A program made the translations under genes and the position numbers. DNA of 64,000 nt, taken from assembly GCF_034932185.1 (NCBI RefSeq), contig NZ_JAYGHW010000066.1:1-64000 (forward strand). The letters are read 5' to 3'. This DNA is from Spirulina sp034932185. GTDB lineage: Bacteria; Cyanobacteriota; Cyanobacteriia; Cyanobacteriales; Spirulinaceae. Of this stretch, positions 36,301-44,174 are shown in pieces. The notes under the pieces were generated by a model. That model made no database searches. It saw nothing but the letters and a program-made list of their open reading frames with translations, and was not told the origin of the DNA. How positions within the stretch are numbered: the stretch's first letter is position 1; every line of letters starts with the position of its first letter.

Positions 36301-37928
36301 GTGACAGCGGAGGTGATGATCGCTTCCCGGATCGAGTCAATGGGGGGATTGGTAACTTGGGCAAAGAGTTGTTGGAAATAGTCGTAGAGGAGTTTGGGGC
36401 GATCAGAAAGTGCCGCTAAGGGGGTATCCGTTCCCATCGCCCCCACCGCTTCCACGCCATTTTGGGCCATGGGGCTAATGAGTAGCCGCAACTCTTCAAA
36501 CGTGTAACCAAAGGCCTTTTGATGGGCCAACAGTTCAGCCCCCAACGTGGGCGCGGGTTCCGCCGCCGGTAAATCCGCCAAATCCACCCGGTATTGATTC
36601 AACCAATCCCGGTAGGGGTGGGCGCTGGTGATTTCCTGCTTAATTTCTTCATCGGCGACAATTCGCCCCTGCTCCATATCGACGAGGAACATCCGCCCCG
36701 GTTCGAGGCGACCCTTAAAGGCGACCCGCTCCGGCTCAATGGGCAAGACCCCGGCTTCAGAAGCCATAATCACGAGATCATCATGGGTGACGTAGTAACG
36801 GGAAGGGCGCAGACCGTTGCGATCCAATACTGCCCCCATCATCGTCCCATCGGTGAAGGCAATGGAAGCGGGGCCATCCCAAGGTTCCATCAAGCAGGCG
36901 TGGTATTCATAAAATGCCTTACGCTCATCGCTCATCGATTCATGGGCGGCCCAGGGTTCCGGGATCATCATCATCATTGCATGGGGCAAGGAGCGACCGG
37001 CCAGGGTCATCAATTCCAGCGTGTTATCGAAAATGGCGGAATCACTGCCGTCCATATCGATGATCGGCTGCATGGCCTTGAGGCTATCGCCAAACAGTTC
37101 CGAGGCAAAGAGGCTTTGGCGGGCGTGCATCCAGTTGATATTGCCCCGCAAGGTGTTGATTTCCCCATTGTGGGCGATGTAGTGGTAGGGGTGCGATCGC
37201 TCCCAACTGGGGAAGGTATTCGTGCTGAAGCGGGAATGCACCAACCCCAACGCACTGGTAAACCGTTCATCACTCAAATCGGGGAAATAGCTGCGCACTT
37301 GGGGGGGGGTGAGCATCCCCTTATAAACAATCGTGCGGCTGGAAACGCTGGTGGAATACCAATATTCATCGATACCGGAGCGTTGAATTTCATGGTGCGA
37401 TCGCTTACCAATCACATATAACTTGCGCTCAAACCCCAAATCATCAGCAATCTTGGGATTGCGGGCAATAAACACCTGTTGGATAAACGGCTCACTATCC
37501 CGCGCCGTCTGGCCTAAATCGCCATGATCCGTCGGCACATCGCGCCAACCGAGGATCGTTTGCCCCTCTTCTGTGGCAATTTTTTCGAGAATTTCCCGGC
37601 CCCGTTGACGGATCGCGGGATCAGGGTTGGCAAAAAACATCCCTACGCCGTAATGGCCCGGAGCCGGGAGCGTGATCCCCTGTTCCTGGGCCGCCCCCTG
37701 GAGAAAATCATGGGGGAGTTGGGTGAGAATCCCCGCCCCGTCTCCCGTGTTGGGTTCTGCCCCGACGGCCCCCCGATGTTCGAGGTTGACCAAAATCGTC
37801 AGGGCCTGATCAACAATGGCGTGCGATCGCACTCCCTTCATCTGCACGATGAACCCAACCCCGCAGGCATCATGCTCTAGCTGTGGATCGTACAAGCCCT
37901 GTTGCTGTGGTCGTTTGATGTTAGTCAT
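33342..37928 (-). CDS. gltB: Glutamate synthase large subunit (GltB)
   Basis: Makes two glutamates from glutamine and 2-oxoglutarate. The 1528-residue protein carries a short propeptide before the catalytic Cys (EHDACGVGF, Cys22), the amidotransferase domain, the FMN-binding synthase domain (GEGGEDPERY, GQLPGLKVYPWIAK), 3Fe-4S cysteines in CIMMRVCHKNTCPVG (about residues 1125-1145) and the C-terminal beta-helix (FGAFVPKGV, SGGKIILYPP). Length and the presence of gltD suggest the NAD(P)H-type enzyme rather than ferredoxin-GOGAT, though ferredoxin-type proteins are similar in size. Confidence 0.95.
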   Translation of the reverse strand: MTNIKRPQQQGLYDPQLEHDACGVGFIVQMKGVRSHAIVDQALTILVNLEHRGAVGAEPNTGDGAGILTQLPHDFLQGAAQEQGITLPAPGHYGVGMFFANPDPAIRQRGREILEKIATEEGQTILGWRDVPTDHGDLGQTARDSEPFIQQVFIARNPKIADDLGFERKLYVIGKRSHHEIQRSGIDEYWYSTSVSSRTIVYKGMLTPPQVRSYFPDLSDERFTSALGLVHSRFSTNTFPSWERSHPYHYIAHNGEINTLRGNINWMHARQSLFASELFGDSLKAMQPIIDMDGSDSAIFDNTLELMTLAGRSLPHAMMMMIPEPWAAHESMSDERKAFYEYHACLMEPWDGPASIAFTDGTMMGAVLDRNGLRPSRYYVTHDDLVIMASEAGVLPIEPERVAFKGRLEPGRMFLVDMEQGRIVADEEIKQEITSAHPYRDWLNQYRVDLADLPAAEPAPTLGAELLAHQKAFGYTFEELRLLISPMAQNGVEAVGAMGTDTPLAALSDRPKLLYDYFQQLFAQVTNPPIDSIREAIITSAVTTIGSEGNLLNPEPQSCQLIQLPTPILTNAELSQLKGVNLRGFQSQTLPILFEAAQGVEGLQSSMAELFSAADGAIAAGKNILILSDRGVDQSHAPIPALLAVAGLHHHLIRNGTRTRVGLVLESGEPREVHHFAVLLGYGCGAINPYVAFASIENLIQEGLLKGVEVKTAVKNYVKAATKGVIKIGSKIGISTIQSYRGAQIFEAIGLHHSVVDTYFSWTASRLEGVDLGVITAEALLRHHSGFSDRPGSTPTLDVGGEYQWRKDGEEHLFSPETIHLLQKAVREGDYNLYRQYAALVNDQGKKQFRLRDLLAFKEREPIPLEEVEPIEAIMKRFKTGAMSYGSISKETHEALAIAMNRIGGKSNTGEGGEDPERYTWTNEQGDSKNSAIKQVASGRFGVTSLYLSQAKEIQIKMAQGAKPGEGGQLPGLKVYPWIAKVRHSTPGVGLISPPPHHDIYSIEDLAELIHDLKNANREARISVKLVSEVGVGTIAAGVAKAHADVVLISGFDGGTGASPQTSIKHAGLPWELGLAETHQTLVLNNLRSRIAVETDGQMKTGRDVAIATLLGAEEYGFSTAPLVTLGCIMMRVCHKNTCPVGVATQNPELRKHFSGDPQHTVNFMTFIATELREIMAQLGFRTINEMVGRTDALEQKQAVDHWKAKGIDLSKILHQPEAGPEVGRYAQIPQDHGLAKSLDMTTLLDLCQPALEQGETVKATLPICNINRVVGTILGNEISKRHWEGLPDGTIHLHFQGTAGQSFGAFVPKGVTLELEGDANDYVGKGLSGGKIILYPPKNSTFIPAENIIAGNVAFYGATSGEAYIRGIVGERFCVRNSGVHAVVEAVGDHGCEYMTGGKVVILGRTGRNFAAGMSGGVAYILDEAGDFASRCNREMVDLEALEDPEEIRDLREMIQKHAEYTGSDKAQEVLADWEAIVPTFIKVMPRDYKRVLQHIQNALANGLSGDDALSAAFEENARDISRIGGS

Positions 37929-38503
37929 GGATGCAATTCGTGAAGGGAAACAGTGAGTCGCGCAAGCAGAGATACAGTCTGAGTTTTAGAATTGTCTCTC
38001 TAAAAGCTGGGAAAGGGGATCGTTCTTAATAAAATGATCAAATCAAGTTGCATGGATCTGTAATATTTCGTTGCAGAGTCCAGCCAAGGTGTCATTGTGA
38101 GCAAATGATGACATCAAACCTATACCCAGCTTGAGATTCTCGCATTTTGATTATCAGCAAAAATAGTTTTCTAACTGTAAAATTGGTCACAAAATTAGAT
38201 CGATTTTACTGCCAGGATTGCCCCTAAAGGGCCCGGTATCACGATCCTTCCTGCCCCAGTAATCTTGCTCACCCCCAGAACATTGGGGAACTGATCGGAG
38301 CCTACTCCCAGGGCAAAAAACGAGGAAAACACCAGATTAACGGCGGTGCTTGCGAGGAATTCATCGTTGAATCGCCATCCTGGGGAAGGATTGCCAGTGA
38401 TAGCCCACTGCTCTGGGGCAAATCTTGATTTAGACTGGGGTTAGCTGAGAATTTTGGTTAAACAAAAAAATTTAAGTAAACGTTGATGAAGCGGGAGAGA
38501 ACT
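37929..38503. other. 575-nt intergenic region between divergent gltB and ABC ATPase
   Basis: I see no convincing gene or RNA. A 66-codon frame ending at 38428 (with QNIGELIGAYSQGKKRGKH) lacks a start codon and could be a decayed gene end. No strict GTA-N8-TAC NtcA site was found by eye, although gltB would be a plausible nitrogen-regulated target. Confidence 0.5.
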
Positions 38504-39304
38504 ATGACTGGCCAACCCTCTGTAAACCCCAGAGCCGATGCGGCTGCGATGGCCCCTAAGCCTGAGCGAGAAGCAATGATCATTGCCCGGGATGTGGAAA
38601 AGTGGTACACCAGCAATCAATTCCATGTGTTGCGGGGGGTGAGTCTCACGGTGCGCCGGGGGGAGGTGGTGGTGATTATGGGGCCATCAGGATCGGGAAA
38701 ATCAACGTTTATCCGCACGTTTAACGCCCTCGAACCTTACCAGAAGGGGCGGATCACCATTGATGGCATTGAACTCTCCCACGATTTGAAAAATATTGAT
38801 GCCATCCGTCGGGAAGTGGGGATGGTGTTTCAACAGTTTAACCTGTTTCCCCATTTGAGCGTGTTGCAAAATGTCACCCTCGCCCCCATTTGGGTGCGTC
38901 GTCGCAAAAAAGCCGAAGCAGAGGCGATCGCCCTCCAACTTCTTGAAAAAGTCGGCATCTTAGAACAGGCCCGCAAGTTTCCGGGGCAGCTTTCCGGGGG
39001 GCAACAGCAACGGGTGGCCATCGCCCGCGCCCTAGCCATGCAGCCGAAAATCATGCTTTTTGATGAACCCACCTCAGCCCTGGATCCGGAGATGGTGCGG
39101 GAGGTATTGGATACAATGCGATCGCTGGCTAATGATGGTATGACCATGGTTTGTGTCACCCATGAAGTGGGGTTTGCGCGGGAAGTCGCGGATCGGGTGG
39201 TGTTGATGGCCGATGGGGAACTGGTGGAGGAAGCCACGCCCACGGAATTTTTCACCAATCCCCGCCATGAACGCAGTAAGCAATTCCTTTCGCAAATTCT
39301 CTAA
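38504..39304 (+). CDS. Polar amino-acid ABC transporter ATP-binding protein (GlnQ/BgtA-like)
   Basis: A 266-residue ATPase energising amino-acid uptake. Walker A is GPSGSGKST, the Q-loop lies in VFQQFNLFPHLSVLQN, the signature is LSGGQQQRVAIARAL, Walker B is MLFDEPTSALDPE and the switch His is in CVTHEVG. The FQQFNLFPH and GMTMVCVTHEVGFAREVADR segments mark the polar amino-acid subfamily. ATG 38504 is chosen with GGGAG 7 nt upstream. No permease or binding protein adjoins it, as with cyanobacterial bgtA, so partners are encoded elsewhere. Confidence 0.9.
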   Translation: MTGQPSVNPRADAAAMAPKPEREAMIIARDVEKWYTSNQFHVLRGVSLTVRRGEVVVIMGPSGSGKSTFIRTFNALEPYQKGRITIDGIELSHDLKNIDAIRREVGMVFQQFNLFPHLSVLQNVTLAPIWVRRRKKAEAEAIALQLLEKVGILEQARKFPGQLSGGQQQRVAIARALAMQPKIMLFDEPTSALDPEMVREVLDTMRSLANDGMTMVCVTHEVGFAREVADRVVLMADGELVEEATPTEFFTNPRHERSKQFLSQIL

Positions 39305-39492
39305 ACCCTGTAGGGAGGCAACCACCTAAGGAGGGATAGTACTGCCTGGGCAGATCGCAGCAGCGGATTACTGGGCAGAGCCAAGTTACGCGGTTAGGAG
39401 CGAAAATCTTTTGATCCTGATACCCTTAAAAAAAGTGAGATAATAGGACTCAATTTCCCACCTTTTTTTTCTGGGAATAAAGGAGTTTCTTG

Positions 39493-40338
39493 ATGTTGCT
39501 TCAATTTTTTGCGGGATTACAGCGACGTTTTCGGTTCACCCACCCATCGCGCTCTCTAGTGGCGGGAATTTTGTGTCTAGTGAGTGTGGTCGGTTGCGGT
39601 GTTGAAGCGGAAAGTATGGCCGCAATTGATGATACTGGAGATCTCCATCTCACCTATGGAAAAGCGAAAGGAGAAGAGTTTAAACGCATTCGCACCGCTT
39701 TGGAAGAAACGGGCTTTTTTGATGATCTCGTTGACCAGTTAAATGAAAAACTCGCCTTTCCCAATGACATTAATATTGTCTTTACCAATTGTGGTGTGGC
39801 TAACGCCTTCTATAGCCCTAGCGATCTTGAGATCACGATGTGCTATGAATTGATTGCTTACTATTTACAAATTTTTGAGGAAAATATCGAAACGGAGGAG
39901 GATTATCAAGCTGAAGTGATTGATGCTACATCCTTCACCTTTTTTCATGAATTGGGCCATGCGTTTGTGGATCAATATGAATTACCAATTACTGGCAATG
40001 AAGAGGATGCAGCGGATAATTTTGCAACGATTATTATGTTGGATGTCTATGGCGATGATCTGGGGGTGATTAGTGGGATGTTCCAATTTGATGCTGAAGC
40101 GATGGAAGAAATGGAAAACCCCGAAGATCTCGCCTATTGGGGTGAACATTCCTTAAGCACCCAACGGTATTACAACACCGCTTGTTTAATTTATGGTAGC
40201 GATCCTGAAAGCTTTAGCTTCATTGTTGAGGATGAATATTTACCAGAGGAACGGGCCGAACGTTGTGAATCCGAATATGAGCAGAAATCGGCAGCTTGGT
40301 GGACTTTGATGGAGCCGTTTTTAAAGGAGGAAATTTAA
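39493..40338 (+). CDS. DUF4344 metallopeptidase, probable lipoprotein
   Basis: A 281-residue protein. The signal segment LVAGILCLVSVVGCGVEAES contains a lipobox (VVGC), so it is probably anchored outside the cytoplasm. The zinc-binding motif HELGHAFVD is followed by a downstream Glu/Asp-rich segment (EEDAADNFATIIMLD), the DUF4344 pattern of putative metallopeptidases. It starts at ATG 39493 with AGGAG 8 nt upstream. A response-regulator gene starts 6 nt after its stop, so the pair is probably co-transcribed; no link in function is known. Confidence 0.8.
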   Translation: MLLQFFAGLQRRFRFTHPSRSLVAGILCLVSVVGCGVEAESMAAIDDTGDLHLTYGKAKGEEFKRIRTALEETGFFDDLVDQLNEKLAFPNDINIVFTNCGVANAFYSPSDLEITMCYELIAYYLQIFEENIETEEDYQAEVIDATSFTFFHELGHAFVDQYELPITGNEEDAADNFATIIMLDVYGDDLGVISGMFQFDAEAMEEMENPEDLAYWGEHSLSTQRYYNTACLIYGSDPESFSFIVEDEYLPEERAERCESEYEQKSAAWWTLMEPFLKEEI

Positions 40339-40344
40339 CCTAAA

Positions 40345-40995
40345 ATGATTCGCCTGTTGATTGTAGATGATCAATCCATTATTCGGGAGGGCTTGAAAAG
40401 TTTGCTCCAAGCACAACCGGATTTAGCGGTGGTGGGGTTGGCGGAACAGGGTCAGGCGGGGGTGGAGCAGGCGATCGCCCTTCAGCCTGATGTTGTCCTG
40501 ATGGATATCCGGATGCCGGTCATGGATGGCGTGGCAGCAACCCGCGCCCTTCTCGCACAAGAGCCGGAGATGAAAATCTTGATCCTCACCACCTTTGATG
40601 ATGATCAACTGGTGAGTCAGGCGATCCGAGCAGGGGCCAAGGGCTATCTGCTCAAGGACACTCCCTCAGAGGAGTTGGCGGAAGCGATCCGGGCGGTACA
40701 ACGGGGCTATGGTCATTTGGGGCCGGGCCTCTTGGCGAAAATTATTGCTACACCGCCCCCGCCCCCTGCACCGGAGCCGCCGCCGGAGTTGGCCCAACTC
40801 ACCCCCCGTGAGTTAGAAGTGTTGAACCTATTGGGGGAGGGGTTGAGCAATCGGGAAATTGCCGAGCAGTTGTATATTTCGGAGCGGACGGTGAAAAATC
40901 ATGTGACGCATATTTTAGGGCGGCTCCAGTTGCGCGATCGCACCCAAGCCGCCCTGTTTGCGGTGCAATTTGCTAAACCCCTACCCCCGAACTGA
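40345..40995 (+). CDS. NarL/LuxR-family response regulator
   Basis: A 216-residue two-domain regulator. The receiver has the acidic pair VDDQ, phospho-acceptor Asp54 in VVLMDIRMP, and the Lys in YLLKDTPSEEL. A Pro-rich linker (~residues 133-150) leads to a GerE-type HTH (TPRELEVLNLLGEGLSNREI, SERTVKNHV). No histidine kinase is adjacent, so it is an orphan here. Its 3' end overlaps the convergent glycosyltransferase gene by 23 nt. Confidence 0.93.
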   Translation: MIRLLIVDDQSIIREGLKSLLQAQPDLAVVGLAEQGQAGVEQAIALQPDVVLMDIRMPVMDGVAATRALLAQEPEMKILILTTFDDDQLVSQAIRAGAKGYLLKDTPSEELAEAIRAVQRGYGHLGPGLLAKIIATPPPPPAPEPPPELAQLTPRELEVLNLLGEGLSNREIAEQLYISERTVKNHVTHILGRLQLRDRTQAALFAVQFAKPLPPN

Positions 40996-42106
40996 GCAGC
41001 ATGGTTAATCGCTGGCTCAGTTGGGCTTTGCCGAAATGGGCGATCGCCTCTTGGCGCAACCAAGCCCCCTGACAGCGTTGATCTTCCCCCTGGAGCATGG
41101 CAATACAACCTTGGGCGATCGCCTCCACATTGCGATGCTCCACCTGCCACCCTAGGCGGCCATCCTGTAAGGGATCAGCGGAGCCATCCCCCAACCCTGA
41201 TAAAACAGGGATACCGCTGGCCATGGCTTCGAGGTACACAATGCCAAACCCCTCCTGAGAGGGCATTGCATAGGCATCGGCAACGCGGTAATGGGCAGGT
41301 AATTCTGCCGTGGGGACATAGCCCGCAAAAATAACGCGATCGCTCACCCCCAAATCCGCCGCCAACTGAGCCAACCGAGGCTGATCCCCCCCCCGACCAA
41401 TGACTAAATATTTCACCTCAGGAATAGCCGCAGCAATCAGGGGTAGGGCTTGAATCATCACATCCACCCCTTTATAAATGTCTTCAGGCCAAAGGCGAGC
41501 CACGGTCCATAATACCTTAGATCCAGCTAACTGATAGCGGTCTAACAATGCCGCCGGTTTAGGCCCTGGAGTAAACTCCGCTTCATCCACCACACAGGGC
41601 AGGAATTGCACCCGTTCCGGGGGAATTTGGTAAGCCCCACAGAGGCGATCGCGGCTATGGCGACTAATGGCCCACACCTGATCCGCCCCCCGCAGGCCGC
41701 GAATTTCCCAAGGGGAGAGATATTCCCAATTTCCCCACACCTCTTTCCCGTAGGTCATTAAGGTATAGGGAATTTTCAGCAATTTGCAGTAGAGATACAC
41801 CAAGGGGGCCAGCTTCACATGGCCACAGATCACCCTTTCCGGTCGTTCAAAGAGTAGGGATTGGAGTAAATGTTGGGCTAAACGGGCGCGTTCCATTGTT
41901 CGCGATTCATGGCCCAAATAGGTAAACGTCAGTTGTGGTGAATCGAGGGGATTATCAGCCGGATGCTGATCATGGAGCAACGCCACCGTCCCCCGGCAAC
42001 CCCGTTCCTTCGCCCAATCCCCATAGGCGGCCAACACATCCATCACATAGGATTGAATCCCACCTTCGCGGCTGAATAATTCTAAAAAAGCAAAGTAATG
42101 GCTCAT
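40973..42106 (-). CDS. Glycosyltransferase family 4
   Basis: A 377-residue GT-B fold enzyme. The N-terminal domain contains FSREGGIQSYVMDVLAA (acceptor-side Gly-rich loop). The C-terminal donor domain has VARLWPEDIYKGVDVMIQAL, YLVIGRGGD, VIFAGYVPTAELPAHY and the retaining-enzyme EX7E region PSQEGFGIVYLEAMASG. It probably builds exopolysaccharide or a glycolipid; the sugar is not predictable. It is convergent with the response regulator, with overlapping 3' ends. Confidence 0.9.
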   Translation of the reverse strand: MSHYFAFLELFSREGGIQSYVMDVLAAYGDWAKERGCRGTVALLHDQHPADNPLDSPQLTFTYLGHESRTMERARLAQHLLQSLLFERPERVICGHVKLAPLVYLYCKLLKIPYTLMTYGKEVWGNWEYLSPWEIRGLRGADQVWAISRHSRDRLCGAYQIPPERVQFLPCVVDEAEFTPGPKPAALLDRYQLAGSKVLWTVARLWPEDIYKGVDVMIQALPLIAAAIPEVKYLVIGRGGDQPRLAQLAADLGVSDRVIFAGYVPTAELPAHYRVADAYAMPSQEGFGIVYLEAMASGIPVLSGLGDGSADPLQDGRLGWQVEHRNVEAIAQGCIAMLQGEDQRCQGAWLRQEAIAHFGKAQLSQRLTMLLSSGVGV

Positions 42107-42561
42107 AGTGGGGGGCGATTTTCAATAGTCGTTGGCGTATAATTTTCGCGAATTGTTGGCGTAGGGGCGAAAAATTTTTCGCCCTAACCTTCAGGTTTAA
42201 GGTTAAGCCTCAGGTTCAATCCCCAAGGCTCGCAGTTGTGCCGTCAGCAGTAGCAACCATGGCATCATTAGAGAACATCTGCTCACCATTCTAGCCTGTT
42301 ATCTCCGGCCTGTCCCCACGCTTTCATCTGTGATGGGGCAAGCTTGCTAAAATATCCCAGGATTACAAAAAAGAGCTACAATAAAATTATTGTTTTTTTG
42401 TATCAATACAAAAGTATTGCTATGGGAAGATTTTGGGCAGGAATAGTTTATCGAATTTACCTTTGGGTTTGTTGTATGAGACTTTCTTCTCTCAATGAGT
42501 TGTTAAACTCTTCCTCGCTTTTAGTTTTGTACCGTTAAAAAGAAAAGAGGTAAAAGCTTTT
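42107..42561. other. 455-nt intergenic region, repeat plus AT-rich DNA
   Basis: Contains dispersed palindrome copy 4 and short AGGTTTAAGGTT direct repeats, then AT-rich sequence. A minus-strand frame of 28 codons (42208-42294 region, ending ALGIEPEA) and a plus-strand frame to 42538 have no coding support. Confidence 0.5.
42164..42184. repeat. Dispersed palindrome copy 4
   Basis: GGGGCGAAAAATTTTTCGCC followed by CTAACC, 58 nt upstream of the glycosyltransferase start. Preceded by GTTGGCGTA units, which also occur next to other copies. Confidence 0.8.
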
Positions 42562-42990
42562 ATGCGTAATAAAGTTGTTGCTATCCTTCTCACATTTTTT
42601 CTGGGTTGGTTCGGAGTTCATCAGTTTTATCTGGGCCAGAATGTTCGTGCTTTTTTTTATCTTATCTTTTGCTGGACTTGGATTCCTGCTCTCCTTTCCA
42701 TTTTTGACTTCGTTGGACTTTTGTTGATGTCGGAGGAAGATTTTGAGCGACGTTTCAACGATGGAAAACGTGGCAAAGCCGGACAAGCCGCACTGCCTAG
42801 CCGTAAACTTCAACAACGTCTCCTCAAAGTTTGCAAGGAATACCGAGGTGCAACTCTTAGCGATTGTGTCATTGAAACTGGAGCCGACTTGGAAGAAGTG
42901 AAGATGATCCTGGATCGCTTTGCTCGGCAAGGTCTTGTGAGCGTCGAAAACCGAATACACGACGGTGCTGTAATCTATAAAACCATATAA
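42562..42990 (+). CDS. TM2-domain protein with C-terminal winged-helix-like region
   Basis: A 142-residue protein. The N-terminal ~55 residues are a TM2 domain: two hydrophobic helices around LGWFGVHQFYLGQ and a WTWIPALLSIFDFVGLLLMS helix with the typical Asp. The C-terminal ~70 residues (LLKVCKEYRGATLSDCVIET, EEVKMILDRFARQGLVSVEN) look like a winged helix. Such TM2 plus HTH proteins are frequent in cyanobacteria, with unknown role. It lies at the left edge of an AT-rich accessory patch without HIP1 sites. Confidence 0.75.
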   Translation: MRNKVVAILLTFFLGWFGVHQFYLGQNVRAFFYLIFCWTWIPALLSIFDFVGLLLMSEEDFERRFNDGKRGKAGQAALPSRKLQQRLLKVCKEYRGATLSDCVIETGADLEEVKMILDRFARQGLVSVENRIHDGAVIYKTI

Positions 42991-43133
42991 AAATTTGTTG
43001 CCAAGACATAAAGTGTCAAGAAATAGGCTATTAAATACCCCTCTTATATCTAGATTGAGAGAAGAGGGGTATTTACATTTCTGCCTAAATTCAAAACAAC
43101 TCTAAATGGTTCAGCGTAATGATTGCACAACTA

Positions 43134-43170
43134 GTTGTCACTTGACAACCAATGATTTTAGGTTTACATT
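43134..43170 (+). promoter_or_regulatory. Promoter with overlapping palindromic operator for the TA pair
   Basis: TTGACA (43142-43147), 17 nt, TACATT (43165-43170): a near-consensus sigma70-type promoter ending 17 nt before the ATG at 43188. The perfect palindrome GTTGTCA-CT-TGACAAC (43134-43149) covers the -35 box and is well placed for autorepression by the HTH protein of the operon. Confidence 0.7.
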
Positions 43171-43187
43171 TAAAAGTAAAGGCTGAC

Positions 43188-43445
43188 ATGGGTAGACGAT
43201 CTCATCCAAAACAAGAGGTTGAGGCTGCGCTAAAGTATGCTGAACAAAATGGCTGGCGCGTTGATGTGGGTGGATCACACGCTTGGGGTAAAATCTACTG
43301 CCCCTATAACGATCAGGAATGCAGATGTGGCAACTTTTGTATATCCAGTGTTTGGAGTACTCCAAAAAATGCCGGAAATCACGCGAGGCAGATTCGTCAA
43401 GTAGTCGATAACTGTATAAGATATAACCGCGAAGAGGAAAAATAA
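43188..43445 (+). CDS. HicA-like toxin candidate
   Basis: An 85-residue protein with a dsRBD/HicA-like layout: N-terminal helix KQEVEAALKYAEQNGWRV, then VGGSHAWGKIYC, in which the GGSH histidine matches the catalytic His of HicA mRNA interferases. Unlike ordinary HicA it has four cysteines (CPYNDQECRCGNFC) and a helix ending NAGNHARQIRQVVDNC. ATG 43188 is chosen with AAAGG 5 nt upstream; the frame is open from 43152. The partner gene starts 3 nt after its stop. The toxin role is inferred from fold and gene order. Confidence 0.6.
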   Translation: MGRRSHPKQEVEAALKYAEQNGWRVDVGGSHAWGKIYCPYNDQECRCGNFCISSVWSTPKNAGNHARQIRQVVDNCIRYNREEEK

Positions 43446-43448
43446 GCA

Positions 43449-43976
43449 ATGAAAGAGTATGATTTTACATTGAAATTTAGTATTGGGAATTTCCCAATTG
43501 ACCCTGATAGCTATGTTGAGGCTTTATACACAGGTGGTTGTGATGATGCTTTGATTGGAGTTGGTAAAAAAGGATATCTTTCACTCAATTTTATTCGAGA
43601 AGCATCATCAGCCTATGACGCTATTTCTACTGCTATTGCTGATGTTAAAAATGTAATTCCATCTGCAAACTTGATTGAAGCAGCACCAGATTTTGTCGGA
43701 TTGACAGATGTAGCCAAAATTATTGGCTGCACTCGACAAAATATCAGAAAGCTCATTGTTGAAAGTGAGCCAAGATCCTTACTTCCTATTTATGAAGGTA
43801 CACCCTCAATTTGGCATTTAGCGGAAATCCTAGCTTGGTTGCGAGAATTCAAGACATATTCCATTGATGATTCATTAATGGAGATTGCCAAAGCTAATAT
43901 GGACATTAATATTGCGAAAAGCTGGCAGAAAGTAGCGCCAACTGCTCAAGAAAAAATTCAGCGTCTTGCTTTGTAA
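43449..43976 (+). CDS. HTH antitoxin candidate (HicB-like N terminus)
   Basis: A 175-residue protein. The N-terminal ~80 residues (EYDFTLKFSIGNFPIDPDSY, CDDALIGVGKKGYLSLNF, AYDAISTAIADVKNVIPSA) resemble a HicB-like partner-binding domain. Residues ~83-110 (FVGLTDVAKIIGCTRQNIRK) form a MerR/excisionase-type helix-turn-helix. Order toxin-antitoxin with a 3-nt gap fits hicAB. The HTH is the obvious ligand for the palindrome over the operon's -35 box. Confidence 0.6.
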   Translation: MKEYDFTLKFSIGNFPIDPDSYVEALYTGGCDDALIGVGKKGYLSLNFIREASSAYDAISTAIADVKNVIPSANLIEAAPDFVGLTDVAKIIGCTRQNIRKLIVESEPRSLLPIYEGTPSIWHLAEILAWLREFKTYSIDDSLMEIAKANMDINIAKSWQKVAPTAQEKIQRLAL

Positions 43977-44008
43977 GATGGAATCCAGTTGTATCCCTGA
44001 TTGGCGTG

Positions 44009-44030
44009 GGGGCGAAAAATTTTTCGCCCC
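44009..44030. repeat. Dispersed palindrome copy 5 (perfect)
   Basis: A perfect palindrome with GGGCGAAAAATTTTTCGCCC core and one more G-C pair on each side, 32 nt after the antitoxin stop, followed by TACTGGGGA as in other copies. Confidence 0.85.
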
Positions 44031-44174
44031 TACTGGGGATTTTGCTGATCTTTTGAGACGGGTTATTTTAGCCCCCTTAAAGATAAACCCCTCGCCCAAG
44101 GAGGGGAGGGGCTTTGGGTTTTTGATTTTATACCTTTGCGATAGTCAGCGGACTGAAGTCCTGAGGATGAACGC

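Noticed and set aside
36594..37421. Long plus-strand open frame antisense to gltB (275 codons)
   Set aside because: Shadow of the strongly biased gltB codons; no start context or known domain.
38228..38428. 66-codon frame upstream of the ABC ATPase (ARYHDP to LLWGKS)
   Set aside because: No start codon after the upstream stop and no family recognised; left as intergenic.
37929..38503. NtcA-binding site or glutamine riboswitch upstream of gltB
   Set aside because: No GTA-N8-TAC and no glnA-type RNA motif could be found by eye.
42208..42294. Short minus-strand frame starting MVSRCSLMMP and ending ALGIEPEA
   Set aside because: Only 28 codons, no ribosome-binding site, lies in repeat-rich DNA.
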